Shown: piece after piece, positions 1 through 9,132 of the stretch
How the letters are laid out: each line of letters opens with the position of its first letter
How positions within the stretch are numbered: position 1 is the first letter of the stretch
Assembly: GCA_016290295.1 (NCBI GenBank)
Contig: JAEETJ010000001.1
Coordinates: 1-64,000 of the forward strand
DNA length: 64,000 bases
Direction: 5' to 3'
Source: Bacteroidales bacterium
GTDB taxonomy: Bacteria; Bacteroidota; Bacteroidia; Bacteroidales; WCHB1-69
Program-made: the position numbers and the translations under genes
Notes under the pieces: model-generated
Seen by the model: only the letters and a program-made list of their open reading frames with translations
The model's database searches: none
What the model was told of the DNA's origin: nothing

Positions 1-975
1 TATCTCCTGAATGGGAATGGAAGACCTACGGCAAACCTCTTTTTCTCAAGCGATGCTCCCAACCCCAGTACGATAACACTAACTGCCTCCAACGGTTGTG
101 GAAGTCAAAGCGTCACTTTGCCCATCATCGTTCATCCCTCCTATCAATATTTCTATTCCGACACCATCTGTAAGGGGAACAACTACAGTCAATACGGCTT
201 CCCGTTGGGTGTTCAAGACAGTGCCGGACTGTTTATCCACTCTCAAAGGGATTCGACTATGTTCGGGTGCGACAGCATCACCGTGTTGGAACTTTTCGTT
301 GCGGATAGACCCAACGTATCTGCGATTCCCGACCCGCCCGTTGTATGTTTTGGAGACGAAACCATCATACACGCCCTCACGCCCAATTCCAGCGTAACGC
401 TGAGTTCTGATTTGCCTATTGCCCGTGTGAGCGATATTCTCTGCACGGATAGCACCCTAGTGCATCCTGAAAACTGGCCGTGCGGTAAAACTCCTAAAGC
501 AATCGTGTTTTATGTGGACCCCACAGGATACCACGGATGGGCTGTGGGCCTGCACGATGATGCCACCTCGTGCCCTTGGGGATCCCAGTCGGGTACGTAT
601 CTGAATATTCCCAATCTGCCCGACTGCTCGAATATTAGAACTGCGATTTCCGACTTCGACGGGCAACAGAACACCTTCCATATCCGGAATTACAATTCTG
701 CCTCTTATTATCCTGCCGCCTATTCTGTTGATTTTGCCAACGACTGGTACCTTCCCGCCGCCGGACAGGCCTACCATCTTTACGCCACTATTCCTGCCGT
801 CAACAATTCTCTTCAATTAGTTGGAGGAACTTTGATTCCCACTAATGCCTCTTGGACCTATTGGACCTCTTCTGAAATTTCTTCAGTGTTTGTGTGGATT
901 TTGTCTTCGACCAATGGCTTACGTATTGAGGAAAAAAGTGATTATTATTCTGTGAGAGCCGTGTGTTCCTTCTAA
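1..975 (+). CDS. Surface protein with C-terminal DUF1566-like domain, 5' end cut by window
   Basis: The reading frame is open from base 1 and the first Met inside it (118) is internal, so the gene begins upstream of the window. The visible part starts with an Ig/PKD-like repeat carrying the motif DTICKGNNYSQYGF and a GCDS strand, then (after about residue 130) a DUF1566/Lcl-C-like domain with GIVFY-type, HGWAV, WYLPAAGQ, YWTSSE and SVRAVCSF segments. No T9SS sorting domain follows; the protein stops right after the DUF1566-like fold. The next gene begins 16 bases downstream on the same strand, so the two are probably cotranscribed. The same two-gene arrangement recurs at 24998-29135. The function is unknown; cell-surface or periplasmic location is inferred from the repeat type. 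Confidence 0.8.
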   Translation, partial: YLLNGNGRPTANLFFSSDAPNPSTITLTASNGCGSQSVTLPIIVHPSYQYFYSDTICKGNNYSQYGFPLGVQDSAGLFIHSQRDSTMFGCDSITVLELFVADRPNVSAIPDPPVVCFGDETIIHALTPNSSVTLSSDLPIARVSDILCTDSTLVHPENWPCGKTPKAIVFYVDPTGYHGWAVGLHDDATSCPWGSQSGTYLNIPNLPDCSNIRTAISDFDGQQNTFHIRNYNSASYYPAAYSVDFANDWYLPAAGQAYHLYATIPAVNNSLQLVGGTLIPTNASWTYWTSSEISSVFVWILSSTNGLRIEEKSDYYSVRAVCSF

Positions 976-991
976 TCTACCGCATACCACT

Positions 992-2728
992 ATGAAGAAA
1001 CCGTTATTCCTACTCTTGATGATAATAATAGCCGTGATTGGAGCAAACGGACAGGTGTATCACGTGGGTGACCTATATACAGGAGCAGACGGGTCGCAAG
1101 GTATCGTGTATTATGTGGAATCAGATGGTAGCGGTTGGGTTGTGGCGCTTAACGATGCTCCTATGCAATTGAGATGGGGTGATTGGCAGAATGTGCCGAA
1201 TCTGCCGGAATATGGGGCTGATTCGACAGCGATTTACATTTACCATCCTTTGCAGGCTGTTGCGGACACGGCCGGATACAGTAACACGATGGCTATTTCC
1301 AATTTCTTTAACACAGAGCAGAACGCCACGCTTGGTGTAGATATGGCGAACGGTTGGTATCTGCCTTCTGCCGGACAATTGAGCATGCTGTATGCGCAAT
1401 TGCCTTTGATTGAGACCCCTTTAATGAATGCCGGCGGAAGTTTGTTACACGATGGCGACTGGAGTTCTTATTGGACAAGCACGGAGTTGAACGGGTATCA
1501 GGCATGGACCGTTAATTTCTCTATGCCGAATCCGCAAAGCGGCTTTTTGTACACCCATTCCGGAGAACTGATACCGCAAGACAAAAATACAACGAGCAGG
1601 GTCCGCGCCGTACGTTCTCTACCGCCTCCACAGAATCATTATGACACCACGTTATTCTATCTTTGGAACACAGGGGAAACGGAACCGTATATCCTTGTCT
1701 CGCCTGAACAAACAATCCAGTATTCGGTGACAGTCTCCAACGCATATGGCTGCTCAAATTCGGATTCGGTGACCGTTACCGTGATTGGCAGCGAACCGTT
1801 GTCCTATTACGACACCATCTGCCAAGGATCACCCTATAGCAACTACGGCTTCACGTTGGCAGATGGGGAGACTGCCAGTGCCGAGGATACCTTGTTTGTT
1901 CGTTTCGAGATGGTCTCCGGCTGCGCAAGCGAAATCACTTTGCACCTCACCCTTCTCCCCACCGATACAGTGGAAATGGAGCAATCAACGAGCGAGCAAA
2001 GCTTTGTCTGGAATGGTGTAACGTACACGGAAGAGGGTGTTTATACCCAATATTTTAACAACCGATACGGCTGTGACAGCACGGTTATCCTGACGCTCAC
2101 GTTCAATGACGGTATAGATCCTACTCTTGAGCTGCCCGAAGTCACCATCACCCCCGACTGCCAGAACGTGGAGTTCAGCTGGGTGTTCACCTCCGACACT
2201 GCCGCCATCGCTGTCGTTCACTACTATATCTACTACAAACCCACCCTTGACGGGACGTTTACCTGCATTGACTCGTTTTACTATGCGGAGACCTGTTATC
2301 CTGTGCCGTGTACCTACAATATCAGTGCCACGGGTTCGCAGGTGCTGGTCGGCTGCTACGCTATGTGCGTGTCCGACAGCAACTATAACTTCACAGAACT
2401 CTCTGACTCCACTTGTTTGGACGTGTTTGAATGTTTGGATTACAGATTGCCGAATGTTTTCACACCCAACGGCGATGGGGTCAACGAATTGTTCACTCCG
2501 TTCATGCCCTATTGGGGAGTCGCAAAGGTAGAAATGGATATCTACAACCGTTGGGGCAAGCATGTGTTCCGCACCGAAAACCCCGACATTCTATGGGACG
2601 GCACCGTAGAATCCACGCAACAGCCTGCCTCTGATGGAGTCTATTTCTATGGTTGTAAACTGTATGTCAATACGTTGGCAGGCGAAATTTATTACCTGTT
2701 GAATGGCTCAATCACACTGATCAGATAA
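992..2728 (+). CDS. Type B T9SS cargo protein with N-terminal DUF1566-like domain
   Basis: 578 residues. Residues 1-21 are a signal peptide (MKKPLFLLLMIIIAVIGANG). Residues about 22-210 form a DUF1566-like domain (VGDLYTGADGSQGIVYYV, WYLPSAGQ, YWTSTE, RVRAVRS). PKD/Ig-like repeats follow, with DTICQGSPYSNYGF near residue 272 and NRYGCDS near 358. The last 90 or so residues are a gliding-motility-associated C-terminal domain: LPNVFTPNGDGVNELF, then IYNRWGKHVF and WDGT, ending in LNGSITLIR. That domain marks export by the type IX system (type B sorting). The substrate or ligand is not known. It pairs with the upstream DUF1566-ending gene. Confidence 0.87.
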   Translation: MKKPLFLLLMIIIAVIGANGQVYHVGDLYTGADGSQGIVYYVESDGSGWVVALNDAPMQLRWGDWQNVPNLPEYGADSTAIYIYHPLQAVADTAGYSNTMAISNFFNTEQNATLGVDMANGWYLPSAGQLSMLYAQLPLIETPLMNAGGSLLHDGDWSSYWTSTELNGYQAWTVNFSMPNPQSGFLYTHSGELIPQDKNTTSRVRAVRSLPPPQNHYDTTLFYLWNTGETEPYILVSPEQTIQYSVTVSNAYGCSNSDSVTVTVIGSEPLSYYDTICQGSPYSNYGFTLADGETASAEDTLFVRFEMVSGCASEITLHLTLLPTDTVEMEQSTSEQSFVWNGVTYTEEGVYTQYFNNRYGCDSTVILTLTFNDGIDPTLELPEVTITPDCQNVEFSWVFTSDTAAIAVVHYYIYYKPTLDGTFTCIDSFYYAETCYPVPCTYNISATGSQVLVGCYAMCVSDSNYNFTELSDSTCLDVFECLDYRLPNVFTPNGDGVNELFTPFMPYWGVAKVEMDIYNRWGKHVFRTENPDILWDGTVESTQQPASDGVYFYGCKLYVNTLAGEIYYLLNGSITLIR

Positions 2729-2877
2729 AAAAAAACAAAGAATGAAGTTTGTCCATGCAAAAATAGAGATATTCCTTCGGACGCGATAAATAGCATCCCT
2801 GCGGTAAAATTGTGAATCACATCCCCTACAATAAAATTCATACGTCTGTGTATAATTTGGAAAATTTGTATATTTGC
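2729..2877. other. Non-coding gap with a hairpin-containing spacer
   Basis: No credible ORF. The stretch holds short imperfect inverted segments (around CCTTCGGACGCG and the CATCCCTGCGG that follows) resembling dispersed intergenic repeats, then AT-rich sequence leading into the palindrome at 2878. No clear terminator directly after the stop codon at 2728 was identified. Confidence 0.4.
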
Positions 2878-2902
2878 AGACGCGAAATTTTGCGTCTCTA
2901 CT
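2878..2902. repeat. Dispersed palindrome, GTAGAGACG family (half-degenerate copy)
   Basis: AGACGC and GCGTCT arms flank an AT core, and the right arm continues CTCTAC. It matches the arms of the fuller copies at 8928, 17188 and 22416. Confidence 0.55.
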
Positions 2903-2957
2903 TTGACCACTGACACCTAATCCCTGACCCCTATAACCTAATCACTAACCCCTAAAA
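2903..2957. repeat. Heptamer repeat array (CTAACCC/CTGACCC type)
   Basis: Units read in strict 7-base register: CTGACAC, CTAATCC, CTGACCC, CTATAAC, CTAATCA, CTAACCC. The array runs directly into the A-tract of the terminator at 2954. A shorter relative lies in the equivalent position before the paralogous gene, at 8958. Confidence 0.75.
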
Positions 2958-2987
2958 AAACGGGAGAAAAAATTCTCCCGTTTTTTT
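2954..2987 (+). terminator. Rho-independent terminator, bidirectional look
   Basis: A-tract, CGGGAGAA stem, short A-rich loop, TTCTCCCG stem and a run of seven T. It ends transcription from the surface-protein module and sits just upstream of the promoter for the giant adhesin. Confidence 0.85.
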
Positions 2988-3019
2988 CATTTTCCGCATC
3001 ATCATTTAAATTATTTTCG

Positions 3020-3027
3020 TACCTTTG
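3020..3027 (+). promoter_or_regulatory. Bacteroidetes -7 promoter box TACCTTTG
   Basis: Matches TAnnTTTG, 75 bases before the start codon at 3103. No convincing TTTG-like -33 element was seen. The AT-rich leader of about 70 bases is typical for highly expressed Bacteroidetes genes. Confidence 0.65.
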
Positions 3028-3102
3028 AAAATCGTTTTTAAAATGGCAGAAATTTTAATCTAAAAATCTAAAAATCAATATATTAACTGAAAAATCATTT
3101 TT

Positions 3103-6100
3103 ATGAAAAAATTTCTATTCTTTATCCTTTTGCTTTGCTGCATGACCTTAGGTTCGTATGCGCAGCAAACTCTCCTTCAGGAGGGATTTGAGGGAACAGA
3201 ACTACCTACCGGCTGGACCCTTATCGACAATGACGGAGACGGCAACAACTGGTATGTACTTAACAACTCACAAAGTTCGTCAGGTGGTTTTGTGGTACAT
3301 TCCGGACAAGGCCATATCACCTCCGCTTCCTACGCCAGTGGCGCATTAACCCCCGACAACTGGCTGATTACACCTGCTGTGGTACTCAACTCCGCTGCGG
3401 TGCTCACCTTCTGGGTAGCAGGACAAGACCAAGCCTGGGCTGCGGAACATTTTTCGGTTTACCTTTCCACCACAGGCACCACAGTGGCTGACTTCACTGA
3501 AACCCTGCTGTACAACCAGGTTACTACGGGAGTCATGACACAATACACTGTGTATCTGACACAATATACAGGTCAAACCGTGTATATTGCTTTCCGCCAT
3601 CACAACATTTCAGACATGTTCAGACTGAATTTGGATGATGTTGAGATTACCGAAGCACCCTCCTCAGCCACTATTGAGGCGACCCCCACTTCCATAGACT
3701 TTTATACAGCTATCGGAACTCCTTCCACTGCAATGGCCACAATCAACGCCATCAACCTCACCAATTCCATTACTGCCACCACAGCTGCCCCTTACTCAGT
3801 TTCTTCCGACAGTATCAACTTCGGAAACACAGCTACCTTGGGTACTACCGGAGGCACCTTATATGTGCAATACAATCCTACTACAGTCGGAACTGACGCT
3901 GGCACTGTAACTTTATCCAGCACAGGAGCCACCACCGACATTACGCTGAATGGCCGGGCCATCATGATGGGCAGCATCCCTTATACACAAGATTTTGAAG
4001 ACGCAAACGAAAATGCCAGCTGGTGTTTCTACCATAACGGTGTGAACCAATGGAATATCGGCACCGCCCTCAACACTACTGATGGCGGTTCAAATGCGCT
4101 CTATATCTCCAATGACAACGGTGTAACCAACTACTACGATGTTAGCAGTGCATCCACCTCGTGGGCCTATCGTGACATTGATTTCGGCACTTATCAGGAA
4201 TACAACCTGACGTTCAACGTGAAGAATATGGGTCAAAGTACTTCATACGACTACCTGAAGATTTATCTTGGACCTCCTGCCCAGGTGCAGAACACTGCCA
4301 GCAGCACCGGTTCCACCCTTCAGGGTGCCACCTTGGTAGGCTCCTGGGCTAATGTGGACACTTGGACTCCTGTTTCTGTCAACATTCCGTCTTCATTCTC
4401 TGGCGTGCAACGTCTCTATCTCTTGTGGTGGAACGATGCCTCCATGGGTACCAACCCACCGGCCGCCATTGACGACATTGTCATCACTGGTTCCAACTGT
4501 AGCAGTCCTACCCAGTTTGTTGTCACCGGCAACACCAGCACCACGGTCAGTTTGTCCTGGCAGGGTAACGACAATGCTGCCAACTATGATATAGCATACG
4601 GTCCCACAGGATTCACTATCGATGAAACCGACCTTGAAACCGCTCAAGACACCAGCATCACCCTCACCGAACTGACCAGCGGACAGACCTACGACTTCTA
4701 TGTCCGTACCAACTGTGGAACAGAGGTTAGCGGCTGGAGAGGTCCCATCACAGCCACTCCAGGTTCCATCAACATTGGCACCACAGGAAGCAGCAGCATT
4801 ACAGCTTGTAGCACAGTTATTTATGATGACGGTGGTATGTATGGCACTTATAGCAACAGCTGTAACTATACCCTTACCATCTACCCCGACGACCCAGGTT
4901 CACTGGTTACTGTTTCCGGCACCTTCGCTGGTGAAAGTACGATTGACTACCTGAGCATCTATACCGGCACAAGCGTCAATGAGGACAGTCTCCTTCAAAA
5001 GATCACTTCTGGCACCAGCGGCACAACCGTTAACTTCGGTCCGCTGACCTCTATATCAGGTCCTATAACCCTGAAGTTCTATTCTGATGGTTCTGTGGTT
5101 TATGACGGTTTCGTAGTCACCGTATCCTGTGTAGCCGCTCCTGAATGCTCACCCGTCGAAGACCTTACCATAAGTAATATTGCCGGCACCTCTGCCATGG
5201 TTTCATGGGGAACTGGACACTTTGGAACAATCAGCTCCTTCACTGTGGAATATAGCGAAGCCGGACTGGAGAACTGGACCACTGCCGCCAGCGGCATTAC
5301 AGAAACCTCTTATCTTTTGAGCGGTTTGGATCCTGTCACTGCCTACGACGTTAGAGTTACCGTGACCTGCGACGAAGACGAGAGTGATGGTGTTGTGGCA
5401 AGTTTCATCACCCATTGTCTTGCCGGCGGTGAAATCGCCATTGGCGAAGGAACCACCACCAGCACCTACATTCCCTCATACAGTTTCTACAACTACGGCT
5501 ACTCACAGCAGCTGTTCACCGCAGCGGAAATGAATGGTGCCTCCGATATCACCTCTGTTTCACTTCACATGGCTAACCTGTCACAGCAAAGAAGATATAA
5601 AATCTACCTGATGCATACCACCGCCACCGCTATTGACGCATGGTTGCCCACCGACAGTGCACAATTGGTATTTGATGCCACTCAAACTTTAGTGGGTCAA
5701 GATTGGAACACCTTCAACTTCTCCACACCTTTCGCATACAATGGAACCGACAATTTGGTTTTAATTTTCGTAGATGAAACCGGCAATTATGTAAGCGGCA
5801 ACAGCTGGTATGTTCACAATTCAACAAGCAACTGCGCCCGCTATATCTATAATGACGGCACACAATATAGCATCACTTCCGTGCCTTCTTCTACCGGCAC
5901 AGCCCTCAGCGTACGCAACAATGTCATCTTTGGTGGCGACTGCGACGAGACTGTCACCTGTTTTGCTCCTAACATGTATGTGGACAACATCACTTCCACT
6001 TCCGTTGATGTAATCTGGGTTCCTGGTTATGATGAAAGTGCTTGGGAACTGGAATACACATTCTATGGAGATTCTGCTTGGATACCCGTCGCCAATGTCA

Positions 6101-8802
6101 GCGGCGGTACCGTCACCATCGACCAGCTGAATGTCAACACCCTTTACACGGTGAGAATGCGCTCAGTATGTGCCCCTGGCGACGAGAGCACATGGGTTAT
6201 AAGACATTTCAGAACCAACTGCGGTGCTACCACTACACTGCCATTCACCGATGATTTCGACACGTATGGCACAGGAACTGACATTTATCCTGAATGCTGG
6301 GGTAAAATCAACACCTACACCAGTGGTGACAGACCCTACATCATCTCCACCAATTACAGTGCTCCTGGCTCCATGTATTTCTACACCAGCACCAGCGGCA
6401 CCTACAACATCGCCATCACCCCTGAATTCGATGCTTCTATTCCTATCAACACTCTGCAAGCCTCATTCATGTACAGGGCAACGTACAACACCGACATGTT
6501 GATTGTGGGTGTGATGACCGATCCCGCAAGTGCTGGCACTTTTGTACCTGTTGACACTGTATATCCCGATGCCACTGCTGCCAACTGGGTGGAAAAAACT
6601 GTCAGCTTCGACCAATACTTAGGTAACGGTCAGTATATCGCTTTCAAAAATGCCTATACTTCCACTACCGCATACGGCTACATTGACAATCTTGTGATTG
6701 ACCTGATTCCTTCCTGCCCGAAACCCACAGGTTTGACTGCAGCTTCCAGTGCTTCCGACTCTGTCACCCTCGCATGGACTGACGCCACGGGAACCACTTG
6801 GGATATCATTTACGGTCCCACTGGCTTCAACCCTGAAACTTCCGCTTCAGCCACCATTATTTCAGGTGTTACAGACAATCCATACATTGTTTCTGGACTC
6901 ACAGGAGGTACTGTCTATGACTTCTACGTACGCAGCGACTGCGGTGGCGGCGATGTCAGCCCCTGGTGCTCCATTCCGGCTTCAGCAGCGCCCTTTACCA
7001 TCCAAATGGGCATTTCCGGTTCGAGCACCATCACAAGCTGTGACTTCACCATTACCGATGATGGCGGTGCCAACGGCAATTACAGCAACAACTGCAATTA
7101 TACCCTGACCATCTATCCCGACGACCCAAGCAGTTTAGCCAGCATTTCCGGTACCTTTGCAGGTGAAGGTTCAATAGACTATTTGAGCGTATATGAAGGC
7201 ACAACAGCTACAGAGGCCAACTTAATCATGAAAATCTATTCCTCTATGAATGGTGGTTCTTCCGGTTCAACCGTCAATTTCGGACCGCTTACTTCCGACG
7301 CTGGTCCTATCACCCTCCTGTTCCACTCCGACGGTTCTGTTGTATATTCGGGATTTGTAGCTACCGTCACTTGTGTACCTGCTCCTACATGCCGCAAGCC
7401 CATCAATCTGACCGTTTCCAATGTCTCACAGAACTCAGCCACCTTGTCATGGACAGCCATGGGTGGTGAAACTGATTGGGATATTATCTATGGTACTCCT
7501 GGTTTCAATCCTGAAAGTGCGGGCACTTTGATCCAAAATGTGGGCAGCAATCCATACACCCTGACTGGCCTAACCGCTTTGACTGCCTACGAAGTATATG
7601 TACGTGCAAACTGCGGCAGCGGTGATGTCAGCGACTGGGTAGCCACTTCCGTATCCTTCAATACCGCAGGCTGCGACATCAGCGACCAATGCCAATATGT
7701 ACTTAACTGCACTGACAGTTATGGTGACGGTTGGAACGGTGCTACCATCAATGTACAACAAAACGGTGTAACTGTTGCCACAGTAACCTTCAGCAACGGG
7801 TCAAGCTATACCGCCAATGTCACGTTGTGCGACAATGTTCCCTCTACCTTGGTATGGACTAGCGGCAATTACGATTCAGAATGCAGCTTTACATTTACAG
7901 ATCCAACTGGAGCTGTTATTTATACCTCCAGCGGCTTGACCAGCGGCACTATCTATAGCTTCACCACCAGCTGTAGCGGTGCCACTCCTCCTGCCACTTG
8001 CAATGTACCCACCAACCTCAATGCCTCAGCCACCGCTTACAACGCCGCAGACGTGACCTGGACTGCCGGTGGCACCGAGACTTCGTGGAACCTGCAGTAC
8101 AGAACCGGCACTGCCAACTGGACTACTTTGCCCGTAAACGCAACCACCTACCACATCTCAGGTTTGGCAGCCCAAACCACATACGAGGTGCGTGTACAAG
8201 CTAACTGCGGCAATAACAACACCAGTGACTGGACTGCTACTGTCAGCTTCATCACTCCCGCCGCTCCTGCTGATCCTTGTAACACACCTACTGGTTTAAG
8301 TGTCAGCAATATCACTGAGAACTCCGCTACTATAAGCTGGACCGCAGGTGGCAACGAGACCGCTTGGAACGTTCAGTACAAGCTGCAAAGCGCAAGCCAG
8401 TGGCAAGAGGCTAACGTTCAGACTACCACTTACACGATTGAAGGTCTAACTGCCAACAGCACCTACGATGTACGTGTGAAAGCCATCTGCGCTGCCGACA
8501 ACCAGAGCGACTTTGTCAACAACACCTTCACCACTGCTGGTGTGGGTATCGACAACATCACGTTGGCCAACAGCATCAGCCTGATGCCGAACCCGGCAGA
8601 CAACTACATCGAACTTCGTGTCAACAGCAATGTTGAAGTGAAAGAAGCTATCGTTTACAACGCCTTCGGCCAGATAATCCAGACCGTACAGCTCACTGAA
8701 AACCATGCCCGCATCGACCTCAGCAACATGGCGGCTGGTATGTATTTCGTGAGAGTAAACGGTGAGGGTGTGACGGCGACGAAGAAGTTCATCAAACGTT
8801 AA
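3103..8802 (+). CDS. Giant modular adhesin-like T9SS type A cargo protein (1899 aa)
   Basis: Signal peptide at residues 1-20. Residues about 24-185 look like a cleaved-adhesin/gingipain-type beta-sandwich (EGFEG...PTGW...DNWLITPAV...DDVEI). An Ig-like module (190-285) and a second adhesin-like module (290-465) follow. Then come FN3 (470-555), a CUB-like domain (562-678), FN3 (680-770), a roughly 170-residue beta module (772-945, PSYSFYNYGYSQQ), FN3, a third adhesin-like module (1040-1202), FN3, a second CUB-like domain (1300-1425), FN3, a CTDSYGDGWNG module (1524-1624) and two FN3. The C-terminus (about 1819-1899) is a type A sorting domain: LMPNPADNYIEL, YNAFGQ, IDLSNMAAGMYFVRV, TKKFIKR. Export through T9SS and surface attachment are inferred from that domain. 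No catalytic module was recognised. It is a paralogue of the next gene. Confidence 0.9.
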   Translation: MKKFLFFILLLCCMTLGSYAQQTLLQEGFEGTELPTGWTLIDNDGDGNNWYVLNNSQSSSGGFVVHSGQGHITSASYASGALTPDNWLITPAVVLNSAAVLTFWVAGQDQAWAAEHFSVYLSTTGTTVADFTETLLYNQVTTGVMTQYTVYLTQYTGQTVYIAFRHHNISDMFRLNLDDVEITEAPSSATIEATPTSIDFYTAIGTPSTAMATINAINLTNSITATTAAPYSVSSDSINFGNTATLGTTGGTLYVQYNPTTVGTDAGTVTLSSTGATTDITLNGRAIMMGSIPYTQDFEDANENASWCFYHNGVNQWNIGTALNTTDGGSNALYISNDNGVTNYYDVSSASTSWAYRDIDFGTYQEYNLTFNVKNMGQSTSYDYLKIYLGPPAQVQNTASSTGSTLQGATLVGSWANVDTWTPVSVNIPSSFSGVQRLYLLWWNDASMGTNPPAAIDDIVITGSNCSSPTQFVVTGNTSTTVSLSWQGNDNAANYDIAYGPTGFTIDETDLETAQDTSITLTELTSGQTYDFYVRTNCGTEVSGWRGPITATPGSINIGTTGSSSITACSTVIYDDGGMYGTYSNSCNYTLTIYPDDPGSLVTVSGTFAGESTIDYLSIYTGTSVNEDSLLQKITSGTSGTTVNFGPLTSISGPITLKFYSDGSVVYDGFVVTVSCVAAPECSPVEDLTISNIAGTSAMVSWGTGHFGTISSFTVEYSEAGLENWTTAASGITETSYLLSGLDPVTAYDVRVTVTCDEDESDGVVASFITHCLAGGEIAIGEGTTTSTYIPSYSFYNYGYSQQLFTAAEMNGASDITSVSLHMANLSQQRRYKIYLMHTTATAIDAWLPTDSAQLVFDATQTLVGQDWNTFNFSTPFAYNGTDNLVLIFVDETGNYVSGNSWYVHNSTSNCARYIYNDGTQYSITSVPSSTGTALSVRNNVIFGGDCDETVTCFAPNMYVDNITSTSVDVIWVPGYDESAWELEYTFYGDSAWIPVANVSGGTVTIDQLNVNTLYTVRMRSVCAPGDESTWVIRHFRTNCGATTTLPFTDDFDTYGTGTDIYPECWGKINTYTSGDRPYIISTNYSAPGSMYFYTSTSGTYNIAITPEFDASIPINTLQASFMYRATYNTDMLIVGVMTDPASAGTFVPVDTVYPDATAANWVEKTVSFDQYLGNGQYIAFKNAYTSTTAYGYIDNLVIDLIPSCPKPTGLTAASSASDSVTLAWTDATGTTWDIIYGPTGFNPETSASATIISGVTDNPYIVSGLTGGTVYDFYVRSDCGGGDVSPWCSIPASAAPFTIQMGISGSSTITSCDFTITDDGGANGNYSNNCNYTLTIYPDDPSSLASISGTFAGEGSIDYLSVYEGTTATEANLIMKIYSSMNGGSSGSTVNFGPLTSDAGPITLLFHSDGSVVYSGFVATVTCVPAPTCRKPINLTVSNVSQNSATLSWTAMGGETDWDIIYGTPGFNPESAGTLIQNVGSNPYTLTGLTALTAYEVYVRANCGSGDVSDWVATSVSFNTAGCDISDQCQYVLNCTDSYGDGWNGATINVQQNGVTVATVTFSNGSSYTANVTLCDNVPSTLVWTSGNYDSECSFTFTDPTGAVIYTSSGLTSGTIYSFTTSCSGATPPATCNVPTNLNASATAYNAADVTWTAGGTETSWNLQYRTGTANWTTLPVNATTYHISGLAAQTTYEVRVQANCGNNNTSDWTATVSFITPAAPADPCNTPTGLSVSNITENSATISWTAGGNETAWNVQYKLQSASQWQEANVQTTTYTIEGLTANSTYDVRVKAICAADNQSDFVNNTFTTAGVGIDNITLANSISLMPNPADNYIELRVNSNVEVKEAIVYNAFGQIIQTVQLTENHARIDLSNMAAGMYFVRVNGEGVTATKKFIKR

Positions 8803-8927
8803 GACGGGGAGTGCTTCGCAGGGGAGTCTCGCTGCGCTCGAGGGGAGTGGACTTCGTCCAAAGGGGAGTCTCGCTACGCTCGAGGGGAGTTTTTCTTAAC
8901 GCCTTGACGTCTTTACGCCTAACCGAA
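8803..8927. repeat. Modular hairpin repeat array (AGGGGAGT plus mini-hairpins)
   Basis: GGGGAGT words alternate with tiny stem-loops such as TGGACTTCGTCCA and TCGCTGCGCTCGA, then an AACGCCTTGACGTCTTTACG segment. On the opposite strand the word reads ACTCCCC, matching arrays at 31615, 35623 and 37885. The stop codon of the adhesin gene abuts it. Confidence 0.75.
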
Positions 8928-8957
8928 AGTAGAGACATGCTGCGGCGCGTCTCTACT
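8928..8957. repeat. Dispersed palindrome, GTAGAGACG family
   Basis: AGTAGAGAC at 8928-8936 pairs with GTCTCTACT at 8949-8957 around a 12-base GC-rich centre. Confidence 0.75.
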
Positions 8958-8984
8958 GTAACCTGACCCCTGTAACCTAATGAA
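8958..8984. repeat. Short heptamer array
   Basis: CTGTAAC-type units in 7-base register (CTGACCC, CTGTAAC, CTAATGA), the counterpart of the array at 2903. Confidence 0.6.
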
Positions 8985-9016
8985 AAAAACGGGAGAAAAA
9001 ATTCTCCCGTTTTTTT
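8983..9016 (+). terminator. Rho-independent terminator after the first giant adhesin
   Basis: Same A-tract/CGGGAGAA/TTCTCCCG/T7 structure as at 2954. It separates the two giant genes, so each is its own transcription unit. Confidence 0.85.
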
Positions 9017-9048
9017 CATTTTCCGCACCATCATTTAAATTATTTTCG

Positions 9049-9056
9049 TACCTTTG
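9049..9056 (+). promoter_or_regulatory. Bacteroidetes -7 promoter box TACCTTTG
   Basis: Identical in sequence and context to the box at 3020, 76 bases before the start codon at 9133. Confidence 0.65.
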
Positions 9057-9132
9057 AAAATCGTTTTTAAAATGGCAGAAATTTTAATCTAAAAATCTAA
9101 AAATCAATATATTAACTAAAAAAATCATTTTT

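Larger units (their letters stand above)
2954..3117 (+). repeat. Duplicated expression cassette, copy 1 (terminator, promoter, leader, start codon)
   Basis: By eye this 164-base stretch differs from 8983-9147 at only about three positions (one C/T, one G/A, one extra A). It spans the terminator, the -7 box, the untranslated leader and the first five codons (MKKFL). Downstream the two genes diverge quickly. Confidence 0.92.

Noticed and set aside
1985..2563. 192-codon minus-strand ORF inside the type B surface protein
   Set aside because: Shadow frame of a gene with a signal peptide and a complete sorting domain.
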